This document shows positions 8,167 to 16,900 of a stretch of 64,000 bases of DNA, piece after piece. How positions within the stretch are numbered: position 1 is the stretch's first letter; every line of letters starts with the position of its first letter. A model generated the notes under the pieces. That model searched no databases, was not told where the DNA came from, and saw only the letters and a program-made list of their open reading frames with translations. Origin of the DNA: Amycolatopsis pretoriensis (lineage in GTDB: Bacteria; Actinomycetota; Actinomycetes; Mycobacteriales; Pseudonocardiaceae); assembly GCF_900107925.1 (NCBI RefSeq), contig NZ_FNUJ01000007.1, positions 124,001 through 188,000 on the forward strand, in the 5' to 3' direction. Made by a program: the position numbers and the translations under genes.

Positions 8167-8675
8167 AGCGATCCATCTTCCTCCGCGCCGCCGAGCGCGC
8201 CCGGGGTGCCCCCGGTCAAGGCGACCAGCTCGGCGAAGGTGGTCGGGTAGACGGTCTTCGGGTGCCCGGCCGCGGCCCACACGACGTCGTGGGCGCGCAA
8301 GGCGGTGTCGACGAGCGTGGGCAGCTTCGTCGGGTGCCCGGTGGGTGCGACGCCGCCGATCGGCTGTCCTGTGTGCGCCCTCACGAAATCGGCGTCGGCC
8401 TTCCCGATTTCGGCCCCGGCCAGGCGTTCGAGGGTGGCCGTGTCCGCTCGGTGGGCCCCCGAGGTGAGGGCGAGGAGCGCGTTTTTGTCGTACCCCAGGC
8501 GGAAGATGAGGCTGTTGGCGATGGCCCCCACGGGCACGCCGAGAGCCTCGGCCGCTTGAGCGGCGGTCCGGACTTCGGCGGGCAGCACGCGGATGCCCTC
8601 GGCGGCGGCGTGCTGCCCGGCTTCGGCCAGCGCGGCCGCCACCTTGGCGACGGCGGGGTGGTCCAGCGAACTCAT
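8163..8675 (-). CDS. YbaK/ProX-type aminoacyl-tRNA deacylase domain protein
   Basis: A protein of 170 residues with one YbaK domain. Such proteins hydrolyse mischarged aminoacyl-tRNAs such as Cys-tRNA(Pro) or Ala-tRNA(Pro) in trans. The segment IANSLIFRLGYDKNALLALTSG, the GGVAPTGHP motif near residues 108-116 and the conserved Lys in the central helix match the family. The upstream region is shared with the divergent SOS-box gene (8676-8888). It is translationally coupled to the GNAT gene downstream. Which tRNA it edits cannot be told from sequence. Confidence 0.85.
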   Translation of the reverse strand: MSSLDHPAVAKVAAALAEAGQHAAAEGIRVLPAEVRTAAQAAEALGVPVGAIANSLIFRLGYDKNALLALTSGAHRADTATLERLAGAEIGKADADFVRAHTGQPIGGVAPTGHPTKLPTLVDTALRAHDVVWAAAGHPKTVYPTTFAELVALTGGTPGALGGAEEDGSL

Positions 8676-8769
8676 GAGCCTATGAGATCACGCCACCGAC
8701 CTGGTGTCCCGCGGGAATCCACCCCTGGGGTTGAGCGGACGCCGGGTGGAGGGTTACTCTGGATTTTGT

Positions 8770-8785
8770 TCGAACAGACGTTCGA
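8770..8785 (+). promoter_or_regulatory. LexA (SOS) box upstream of HEPN_SAV_6107 gene
   Basis: TCGAAC-AGAC-GTTCGA is a perfect match to the actinobacterial LexA palindrome TCGAAC(N4)GTTCGA. It lies 103 bases upstream of the ATG at 8889. The window's recA has a one-mismatch version at 25228. Repression by LexA and induction after DNA damage are inferred from the match. Confidence 0.85.
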
Positions 8786-8888
8786 CATCGGTGAGCGCGC
8801 ACCGGTCAGGTGCCCGGCTCCGGGGCGGGGGAAGCGTCTCGGCGCCGGGCACATGATCGGGCTCACCCCGCGCAGGAGGAGGGTCGTC

Positions 8889-10232
8889 ATGTCCGTCAAG
8901 GTCGTGTCCCCCACGGAGTCCGGGCAGCCGCAGCTGCCCATGTCGCTGCGCCCGCACACCGGGCGGTCCCCGCTGCGCCCGTCGGTGTCGTCGGCCCCGC
9001 CGGTCCCGGGCTGCGTGGAGCCCCGCAAGCCCCGGCGCCGGCCGGTGGACGCCGGCCAGCCGGAGCTGCCGATGACGCCGGAACCCGCTGCGGCGCCGGT
9101 GGCCGGCACCGAGCCCGCGGAGCGGCGGGCGGAGCCGTCGCGGCCGGCCGCCGAGCCTGCGGTGGCCGAGCCGGAGCTGCCCTCGCGCCCGCCCGAACTG
9201 CCGCTGGAGGCGCCCGCCGCCGCGGCTTCGGTGCCCGAGCAGCCTCGGCCTGCCGCTGAGCCGGCCGAGCCGGAGCTGCCGATGCTCCTGCGCCCGCCCG
9301 CTGCCGCGCCGGTCGCCGAGGCGGACCTGCAGCTGTCCTTGCGCGAGCCTGCCGCTGTGGAGCCCGCGCCGCGTTCGGCTGCCGCGCCTGAGCTGCCCTC
9401 GCGCCCGCCCGCTGCCGGGGCGGAGCCTTCGCCGCTTCTTGCCGTCGAGTCGGCCGAGCCGGAGCTGCCGATGCTCCTGCGCCCGCCCGCCGCTGCGCCG
9501 GTCGCCGAGGCGGACATGCAGTTGTCCTTGCGCGAGCCTGCCGCTGTGGAGCCCGTGTTGGGTTCGGCCGCCGAGCCGGAGCTGCCGACGCCCGTGCGCG
9601 AGCCTGCCGCCGTGGAGCCCGCGCCGCGTTCGGCCGCCGAGCCTGAGTTGCCCTCGCGCCCGCCAACTGTCGGGGCGGAGCCCTCGCCGCTTCCTGCCGT
9701 CGAGTCGGCCGAGCCGGAGCTGCCGATGCTCCTGCGCCCGCCCGCCGCCGCGCCGGTCGCCGAGCCCGAACTGCCGCCGCACCCGCCTGCCACCGAGCGC
9801 GAGCAGTCGCAGCTGCCCATGTCCCTGCGTCCGCCCGCTCCGCCCGTTGCCGCCGGCCTGCTCGCCCAAGCCCGGCGTCAGCTCGCCGAGGCCGAGCGGG
9901 AAACCGACCCCGTCGAACGCTTCGTCGGCGCCTATCTCGCCGCGCTGCGCGGGGCCGCCGCCGTGCTCGCCGCCCGTGGCCGCCCTCACCGGGGCCGCGC
10001 CCGGCCGGCCAGCACCTGGCTGCTGCTCGACTCCGTCGCCCCCGAACTGCGCGAGTGGTCCGCCTTCTTCGCGAGCAACTCGGCCGCGCGCGCCGCCGCG
10101 CAGGCCGGGATCACCGGCAAGGTCAGCGCCGAGTCGGCCGCCGGGCTGGTGCGCGCCGCCACGCCGTTCCTCGAACTCGTCCGCCGGCTCGTGCACGGCC
10201 TGCCGATCACCGGGGAAGCCCATGTCGCGTGA
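8889..10232 (+). CDS. Proline-rich repeat protein with C-terminal SAV_6107-type HEPN domain
   Basis: A protein of 447 residues starting MSVKVVSPTES. The ATG at 8889 follows GGAGGAGGG. Residues about 20-315 are Pro/Ala/Glu-rich and carry repeats with the recurring signature EPELPMLLRPPAAAPVAE, so this half is likely disordered. Residues about 318-447 form the HEPN_SAV_6107 domain: helices with RQLAEAERETDPVERFVGAY, then LRGAAAVLAARGRP, then STWLLLDSVAPELREWSAFFA. HEPN proteins are often RNases or nucleotide-binding helpers, but the role of this subfamily is unknown to me. A perfect LexA box upstream puts it in the DNA-damage response. It overlaps the next gene by 11 bases. Usual family members are shorter, so the long repeat arm is notable. 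Confidence 0.85.
   Translation: MSVKVVSPTESGQPQLPMSLRPHTGRSPLRPSVSSAPPVPGCVEPRKPRRRPVDAGQPELPMTPEPAAAPVAGTEPAERRAEPSRPAAEPAVAEPELPSRPPELPLEAPAAAASVPEQPRPAAEPAEPELPMLLRPPAAAPVAEADLQLSLREPAAVEPAPRSAAAPELPSRPPAAGAEPSPLLAVESAEPELPMLLRPPAAAPVAEADMQLSLREPAAVEPVLGSAAEPELPTPVREPAAVEPAPRSAAEPELPSRPPTVGAEPSPLPAVESAEPELPMLLRPPAAAPVAEPELPPHPPATEREQSQLPMSLRPPAPPVAAGLLAQARRQLAEAERETDPVERFVGAYLAALRGAAAVLAARGRPHRGRARPASTWLLLDSVAPELREWSAFFASNSAARAAAQAGITGKVSAESAAGLVRAATPFLELVRRLVHGLPITGEAHVA
9267..9790 (+). repeat. In-frame coding repeats in the HEPN protein's proline-rich arm
   Basis: Near-identical copies of a segment containing GATGCTCCTG start around 9281, 9470 and 9725, spaced 189 and 255 bases (63 and 85 codons), so the frame is kept. 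Each copy encodes EPELPMLLRPP followed by AAAPVAE and then LREPAAVEP. The pattern suggests recent recombination or slippage that changes arm length without breaking the gene. Confidence 0.8.
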
Positions 10233-10992
10233 GCACGGCCCGGTCGACCAGGGGCGACTGCTCACGGCGTTGGGAATCGAAGGCCGGTTACTGGCCGAAG
10301 CCGTCCACGCGGCGCCGATCGAAGCGCCGGTGCCCGCCTGCCCCGGCTGGTCGCTCGGCGAGGTGGCCCGGCACGTCGGGAGCCTCTACCGGATGGTCCG
10401 GCGCCGGCTGGCCGACGGCCGCGGCCCGGACGACTGGCAGCGCGACCCCGAACCCGGCCAGGGCCTGACCGGGTACCTGGAAACCGGCCTGACCGAGCTG
10501 CTCGACGAACTCGCCGCGCACGACCCCGAGGACCACGCCGACACCTGGTGGCCGGCGGACCCGACCTACGGGTTCTGGCGACGCCGGATGCTGCACGAGA
10601 CCCTCGTCCACCGCGTCGACGTCGAGCAGGCCGCGGGCGCGGAGCCGCGCGGCATCGACGAAGACCTCGCGATCGACGGCATCGACGAGGCCCTCACGCT
10701 GTGGTTCGGCCAGAAGCTGCCGATGCTGGGCCTGACCGGCACGAAAGCGGGCTCGGTCGGCGTGCGCGCCGGGGCGCACAGCTGGATCGCGCGCGCCGGG
10801 CCCGACGTGACGGAGGCCTGGCGGTGTTCGGCCGAGGAGGCCGAGGCCGCGGACGACGTCGTGACGGCCGGCGAGCCCGAGCGCATCTACCTGTGGTTGT
10901 GGGGCCGGTCGTCCCTGACCTCGGTGACCGTGCGCGGCGTCCACGACCAGGCGGCCCAGCTCTGGGCGCTGCTGCGGCTCGCGACCCGATGA
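10222..10992 (+). CDS. Maleylpyruvate isomerase/mycothiol-dependent DinB-fold family protein
   Basis: A protein of 256 residues of the MDMPI family (DinB-like four-helix bundle plus C-terminal domain). The N-terminal VPACPGWSLGEVARHVGSLYR contains the metal-binding His, and LHETLVHRVDVE supplies the HxxxHRxD motif that completes the site. The family includes mycothiol-dependent maleylpyruvate isomerase and mycothiol S-transferases, fitting a mycothiol-using actinomycete. The ATG at 10222 lies 11 bases inside the upstream HEPN gene, so the two should be translationally coupled and share the SOS promoter. A role in thiol-dependent detoxification during DNA damage is an inference. Confidence 0.85.
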   Translation: MSREHGPVDQGRLLTALGIEGRLLAEAVHAAPIEAPVPACPGWSLGEVARHVGSLYRMVRRRLADGRGPDDWQRDPEPGQGLTGYLETGLTELLDELAAHDPEDHADTWWPADPTYGFWRRRMLHETLVHRVDVEQAAGAEPRGIDEDLAIDGIDEALTLWFGQKLPMLGLTGTKAGSVGVRAGAHSWIARAGPDVTEAWRCSAEEAEAADDVVTAGEPERIYLWLWGRSSLTSVTVRGVHDQAAQLWALLRLATR

Positions 10993-11051
10993 ACCCGGTA
11001 GGTGGGGAAGCCGAACCGGAACTGTCGGGGGTGGCGGTTAACCTGCGGCGC

Positions 11052-11783
11052 ATGAACACGCGCCTGGTGAACCTGGTGATCGACGCGGCGCGGCCGAGGG
11101 TCCTGGCGGACTTCTGGGCCGCGCTGCTCGGCTGGCGCGTCGCCGTCGAGGAGCCGGACGAGGTCGACGTGCGCGCCCCGGAGACCGACGGCTGGGACCT
11201 GGACCTCGTGTTCGTCCCGGTGCCCGAGCCCAAGGAGGTCAAGAACCGGATCCACCTGGACCTGTCGAGCGAAACGCTCGCGCACCAGGCGGAACTGGTG
11301 TCGCGCGCCTTGGAACTGGGCGGCAGCCGGGTCGACGTCGGGCAGGGCGACGTGCCCTGGGTCGTGCTGGCGGACCCCGAAGGCAACGAGTTCTGCGTCC
11401 TCGAGCCCCGCGACCGGTACGCGGGTACGGGGGCGGTCGCCTCGATCGTCGTCGACGCCCACGACCCGGAACGCATGGCCGCCTTCTGGGCGCGGCTCAC
11501 CGGCCGGTCGGTCGGCGCCCGCGACGAAGGAGGCCTGGTGGGGCTGAGCGCGCCGGCGGGGCGGGGGCCGTGGCTGGAGTTCCTCCGCAACGACGACGTG
11601 AAGCGGGTCAAGAACCGCGTCCACCTCGACGTCGCGCCGCCGGCGGGTGCCGACCACATGGCCGTGGTGTCGGAGGTCGTGGCGACGGGCGCGGCGCCGG
11701 CCGACCTCGGCGGCCCGGACCTGCCGTGGCGCGTGCTGATGGACCCGGAGGGCAACGAGTTCTGTGTGCTGACCCCGCGCTGA
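11052..11783 (+). CDS. VOC (glyoxalase-like) protein with two domains
   Basis: A protein of 243 residues made of two glyoxalase-like domains. The first runs from MNTRLVNLVIDAARPRVLADFW to about 120. The second starts near 128 at VASIVVDAHDPERMAAFW. Each ends with the repeated DPEGNEFCVL motif, which marks the duplication. Such proteins are often resistance or isomerase-type enzymes, but many are uncharacterised. It lies about 60 bases after the mycothiol-enzyme gene on the same strand and could be the third gene of the SOS-controlled transcript. No own promoter is obvious in the gap. Confidence 0.82.
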   Translation: MNTRLVNLVIDAARPRVLADFWAALLGWRVAVEEPDEVDVRAPETDGWDLDLVFVPVPEPKEVKNRIHLDLSSETLAHQAELVSRALELGGSRVDVGQGDVPWVVLADPEGNEFCVLEPRDRYAGTGAVASIVVDAHDPERMAAFWARLTGRSVGARDEGGLVGLSAPAGRGPWLEFLRNDDVKRVKNRVHLDVAPPAGADHMAVVSEVVATGAAPADLGGPDLPWRVLMDPEGNEFCVLTPR

Positions 11784-11878
11784 GGCGTTTCGGCCGCGTT
11801 GCCGAGCCGTCCCGAACGCTGATCTGCGCGAAACACCCGCGTCCCGGAGCGGCAACAACCGCGCGGGACCGTGGGGGC

Positions 11879-12957
11879 ATGGAGACTTCCAGAACGTTGC
11901 CCCAGCTCGCACCGGCGGCCGCGGTCGACGTGCCGGGCGCGCCGACGGCGTGGCGGGTGCGGGTCCGGATGCACGACCACCCCGGCACCCTGGCCCGCAT
12001 CGCGATCCGGCTCGCCGACCTCGAGTGCAACATCCTCGGCCTGACGGTGCTGCCGGTGCCCGGCGGCGTGCTCGACGAGATCGTCCTGCGCCCGGCGACC
12101 GGCCTGCCCCGGCGGCACGTCGCCGACGCGATCCGCGACGAGGGTTGCGAGTGCACGGCGATCATCGACGCCGACGTCCACGAGCTGGTCGACCCGTCGT
12201 CGTCGACGCTGCTCGCGGCCCGGCGCGCGATCGACGACCCGGCCCGGCTCGCGGAGGTGCTGAAGGACGTGCTGGCCGCGGACGTGGTCACGCGCGTCCC
12301 GGCGGCCGAGGCGAACCCGGCACGCACCGAGAGCGGGCACCGCGCGGTGTTCGAGCTGGGCGAGGGAAACGCGCTGGTGGCGCGGCGCCGGTGGGCGCCG
12401 TTCGTGCAGCTGGAGCTGACTCGCGCGGAAGCACTGGTGACGGTGCTGGGCGCCGCGGTGCGGAACGTGGCGGGCCCGGTGGTCCTGAACCGCCCCGACG
12501 GCGCGGCGATCGTCCTGCGCAGGGGGCTGCCGGCCGACGCGGACGCGGTGTCCGAACTGCACCGCCGCTGCTCGACGGCGACGCTGTTCCGGCGTTACCA
12601 CACGGGTGTCCGCACGGTGCCGCGCCGCTGGCTGCACCGGTTGCTGGTGCCCCCGCGCGGGACGAGCGTGCTGGCGGTCTTCGGGCGCGAGGTGATCGGG
12701 CTGGCCCAGCTGATCCCCTCGGCTTCGGGAGGCGCTGAGATCTCGTTGCTGGTGGAGGACGACTGGCAGCGTCAGGGCATCGGCACGGCGTTGCTGAGTC
12801 GCGTGGCGCGCTGGCGGAGGCGCAAGGGATTTCGGAGTTGCGAGCGGACTGCCTGGCCGGAGACGACGTGCTCCCACGCACGGCGGCCCGGGCGGGCCTG
12901 CGCGCGGAACGGTCGGCCGAGGAAAGCACCCAGCTGCGGATGTTCCTGCGCGACTGA
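11879..12957 (+). pseudogene. ACT-domain/GNAT acetyltransferase gene with an apparent single-base frameshift
   Basis: From the ATG at 11879 (METSRTLPQL) the frame encodes an ACT-like domain (about 23-95, VRVRMHDHPGTLARIA). It is followed by a GNAT domain that reaches the acetyl-CoA loop EDDWQRQGIGTALLSRVAR. Near 12808-12813 the sense shifts. The original frame becomes Arg-rich nonsense, while the +1 neighbour frame reads LAEAQGISELRADCLAG and ends normally LRMFLRD at a TGA at 12955-12957. Adding one C (giving CGC CTG GCG) restores 359 residues, and the total length plus one is divisible by three. It is either a recent null mutation or a base missed in sequencing. An ACT-GNAT fusion suggests amino-acid-controlled acetylation. 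Confidence 0.75.
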
Positions 12958-12974
12958 GCGGCTTGGCCGGACGG

Positions 12975-13260
12975 GTCGGCGGCCGCGCGAGTGGGGGCGG
13001 GTGCCGGGTGGGCTGGTCGAGCCGTGCCGCGATGGCCGCGCGGGTTGGGGCGGGTGCAGGGATGGGTCGGGCGAGTCACGCCGCGGAGGCCGCGCGGGTT
13101 GGGGCGGGTGCCGGGTGGGCTGGTCGAGCCGTGCCGCGATGGCCGCGCGGGTTGGGGCGGGTGCAGGGATGGGTCGGGCGAGTCACGCCGCGGAGGCCGC
13201 GCGGGTTGGGCCGGGTGCAGGGATGGGTCGGGCGAGTCGCGCCGCGGTGGTCGTGTGAGT
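12975..13260. repeat. GC-rich minisatellite of about 53/54-base units (107-base higher-order unit)
   Basis: The motif GGGTTGGGGCGGGTG recurs between the frameshifted GNAT gene and def. Two alternating units of 53 and 54 bases are seen, one with GCAGGGATGGGTCGGGCGAG and one with CCGGGTGGGCTGGTCGAGC. The TGCAGGGATGG element occurs at 13055, 13162 and 13216 (spacings 107 and 54). The 107-base unit is nearly perfect in two copies, with degenerate copies at both ends. Several frames are open through it, but composition alone explains that. The 421 bases from 12958 to 13378 hold no other feature I can support. Confidence 0.85.
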
Positions 13261-13378
13261 GGGGTCGGGTGCTGGGGTGGACTGGCGGACCCCCTCGCGG
13301 CCGCGCGAGCTGGGCCGGCCGGCGGTGAGTGGCGGCCCGTTCGACCCGCGCCTCGCGGCGGCGACTCTGGTCAGCTGG

Positions 13379-13879
13379 TCAGCGCTTCCAGAACCAGTTC
13401 TTGTCGCGGGCTTCGCGCAGGGCCGTTTTCTTGCGTTCGGCCGTCAGGCGGTCCAGGTACAGGATTCCGTCCAGGTGGTCGGTTTCGTGCTGGAGGCACT
13501 GGGCCAGCACGTCTTCGCCCTCGACCTCGATCGGCTCGTTGTGGATGTCCACGCCGCGGACCTTCGCGTGCTTCGCCCGCTTCGTGGGGAACCACAGCTC
13601 CGGGACCGACAAGCAGCCCTCGTTGATCTCGTGCGTTTCCTCGGACAGCTCCGCGATCTCCGGGTTGATCACGTAACCCGTGAGGCCGGCGACGTCGTAG
13701 CTGAAGATGCGCAGCCCGACGCCGATCTGCGGGGCCGCCAGCCCGGCTCGGCCATCCGGCTTCACCGAATCGACCAGGTCGCGCACGAGCGCTTCGAGCT
13801 TTTCGTCGAACACGGTGACCGGGTCGCAGACGGACTTGAGGATCGGGTCGCCGAAATAGCGCAGTTCGCGCATCGCCAT
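13379..13879 (-). CDS. def: Peptide deformylase
   Basis: A protein of 166 residues that removes the formyl group from nascent N-terminal fMet. All three catalytic motifs are present: GLAAPQ at 46-51, EGCLS at 87-91 (metal ligand Cys89) and HETDH at 131-135 (two His ligands and the catalytic Glu132). The DGILYLDRL tail segment is normal. AAGGATG lies before the ATG at 13879. It follows lhr by 36 bases on the same strand, so it may be read from the long operon as well as its own promoter. Actinomycetes often have more than one deformylase. Confidence 0.95.
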   Translation of the reverse strand: MAMRELRYFGDPILKSVCDPVTVFDEKLEALVRDLVDSVKPDGRAGLAAPQIGVGLRIFSYDVAGLTGYVINPEIAELSEETHEINEGCLSVPELWFPTKRAKHAKVRGVDIHNEPIEVEGEDVLAQCLQHETDHLDGILYLDRLTAERKKTALREARDKNWFWKR

Positions 13880-13915
13880 GAGCAGAACATCCTTCGTGCG
13901 TGTCGAACTGGCAGC

Positions 13916-16900
13916 TTAGGCCCGCAGGCGCAGCCCGGACGGCGTGGCCCGGAAACCCGCCTCCCTCAGCACCTCCGCCAGTTCCGACGTCAGCGCCTGC
14001 TCGCCGTCGGCGCGCTGGACCGACAGCTGACCCAGCCAGCCTTCGCGCACCGCTGCCGACAACGCCTGCGCCGCGTCCACCAGCGGTTGCCGCTCGTCGG
14101 TGAAACTCAGCAGTGATTTGCCTCCTCGCTCGACGTACATCGCGGGCACGCCGTCCACCAGCACCGCCAGCGCGCCGGCCTTGCGGGCCGGACGGTGTTT
14201 CGTGTCGCCCGTCGCGGCCGGCCAGGGGAGCGCCGCGCCGTACGGCTGGGCCGGGTCCGCCGCCGCCAGCACCACCGCGCGGCCGGGCGCCGGGCGGCCC
14301 GGTCCCGACAGCGCGCGCAGCCGGTCGACCGCGCCCTTCGCCGCGAACTGGGCCGCGCCCAGCCCCTCCACGACGTAGCCGCGGATCACCTGGCCGGTGT
14401 CCTCCATGCCGCGCAGCACCTTGTAGATCCCGGAGAACCCGCCGGTGACGCGTTCGGTGTCGAGCGCGCCGCGAGTCAGGACGCCGTGGCGTTCCAGGAA
14501 CGCCTCCGTCCGCGCGTGGGCGCGCCGGGTCGCGTCGGTCTCGCGGTTCGGCGTCAGCGCCCAGCGGCCGGCGACCGTCGGCGGCCCGGACCGCGACGGC
14601 ATCTGCGGCCGCCCCGCCCGCAGCCGCGCGTACCGGCCGCGCGGTGCCTGGCGCCGTGGCTTGTGCGCGCCGTGCCCGGCCACCTGGGCCCGCAGCGGCC
14701 CCAGCGTGTCGCCGGTGACCAGCCCGGCCCACACCAGGTCCCACAGCGCGGCCACCACTTCGGCGTCGTTCGGGGCCTTGTCCACCAGGACGCTCGAGCG
14801 GTCCACCAGCTGGCGGAAGAACAGCGCGCCACCCTCCAAAGTGGACAGCAGAGCCTCGTGCAGCGGACCGGTCGGGATGTCCTCGACGACCTCGGGCAGC
14901 AGCAGGTCGGCGACGTCCGTGGGCGCGAGGGCGATCCAGCCGTCCCCGCCGGACAACGCACCGCAGCCCGCCCACGTGACCTCGCCCGCGGTCGTCAGCT
15001 CGTCCAGCAGCGCGGGGGAGTAGCCCGGCAGCCGGCCGGGCAGGATCAGCGACTCCACCGCACTCGCCGGCAACGGCGCCCCGGCGAGCTGCTCGACCAC
15101 CGACAGCACGTCGTCCGCCGTCGGCGCCGCCCGGACGCGGCCGCCGAACCCGTGCCACGACGGCAGGAACCGGCCCAGCGCCGCCGGTTCGACCGGCTCC
15201 ACTTCGGCCCGCAGCTTCGCCAGCGACGCCCGCCGCAGCCGCCGCAGCACCGCCGAATCGCAGTACTCGATCCCGACGCCGTGGGTGTCCGGGTGGCCGA
15301 CCGGGCTCAGCTCGCCGCGCACCAGCCGGCCTTCGCCGGTCATCCGGTCGAGGACGCCGGTGACGACGGCCAGGCCGAGCCCGAACCGCCGGGCCACGTC
15401 CGCCGCCGCGAACGGCCCGCGGCTGCGGGCGTAGCGGAACAGCAGGTCACCGAGCGGGTCCGGGACCGGTTCGGTGAACGCCTCGGGCACCCCCACCGGC
15501 AGCGCGGTGCCCAGCGCGTCGCGCACCTTGCCGGAGTCCTCGATCGCCAGGAACCGTTCGGTGCCGCCGATCCGCACCCGGATCGCCCGCCGCGCGCTTT
15601 CCAGTTCGGTGAGCCATTCGGGCTGGATCCCGCGCTCGGCCGCCTCCTCGACGGTCAGGTCGCCGAGGAAGCGCAACAGGTCGGCGGCGTCCTCCGCCGA
15701 GCGGGCGTGCCGGTCGGGGTCGAGCCGCTGCAGTGACCGGGTCACCTCCGCGACGGCCTCGGGATCCAGCAGCTCGCGGATCGCCTCGGTGCCCAGGAGT
15801 TCGGCCAGCAGCCCCGAGTCCAGCGACAGCGCCGCCGCCCGCCGTTCGGCCAGCGGTGCGTCGGTCTCGTACAGGAACATCCCGACGTAGCCGAAGAGCA
15901 GGCTGCGCGCGAACGGCGACGCGGCCGGCGTCTCGACCTCCACCAGCCGGACCTTGCGGGCCCGGACGTCGGCCATCAGCTCCCGGAGGCCGCCCACGTC
16001 GTAGACGTCCTGCAGGACCTCCCGCATCGCTTCCAGCACGACCGGGAACCGCTCGTACTTCGCCGCCACCGACAGCAGCTGCGACGCGCGTTGCCGTTGC
16101 TGCCAGAGGGGAGTGCGGCGCCGCGGGTCCCGGCGCGGCAGCAGCAGCGACCGCGCCGCGCACTCCCGGAACCGCGCCGCGAACACGGCCGAACCGCCGA
16201 CCTCCGCGACGATCAGCTGCTCCACCTCTTCGGGATCGAGCAGCACGTCGTCGGCGCCGATCGTGACGTCGCCGCCGTCGGCGTCGAGCGCGTCGGGCAG
16301 GCGCAGGACGATGCCGTCGTCGGAGTGCGCCACCTGCGCGTCGACGCCGCGGTTTTCCCGCAGCCGCGCGGCGATCGCGAGGGCCCACGGCGCGTTCACC
16401 TGCGCGCCGAACGGCGAGTGCACGACGATCCGCCAGTCGCCCAGCTCGTCGCGGTAGCGCTCCAGGAGGATCGTCCGGTCGTTCGGGACGTGCCGGGTGG
16501 CTTCCTTCTGCTCGGCCAGGTAGTTGAGCAGGTTGTCGCAGGCCCGCTCGTCGAGCCCGGCCGCGGCGGCCCGCTCGCGCGCCTTCCCGGCGTCCGATGT
16601 GGACAGTTCGCGGACGAACTTCCCCAGCGCCCGGCCGAGTTCCAGCGGCCGGCCCGGCGCGTCACCCTTCCAGAACGGCATCCGCGCCGGTTCGCCCGGC
16701 GCGGGCACCACGATGACGCGGTCGTGCGTGATGTCGGTGATCCGCCACGACGACGTGCCGAGCAGGATGGTGTCGCCGACGCGCGACTCGTACACCATCT
16801 CCTCGTCGAACTCGCCGACGCGCGACCCGGGCTTGTCGTCCCCGCCCGGCGTCATCACGGTGAACAGGCCGCGGTCCGGGATGGTGCCGCCGGAGGTCAC

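Noticed and set aside
12975..13260. The tandem repeats as a CRISPR array
   Set aside because: There are no unique spacers between the repeats and no cas genes. The units are contiguous and GC-rich.
12963..13328. The repeat region as a coding gene
   Set aside because: Several frames are open at once and the translations are simple Gly/Arg repeats. No start or ribosome-binding site is convincing.
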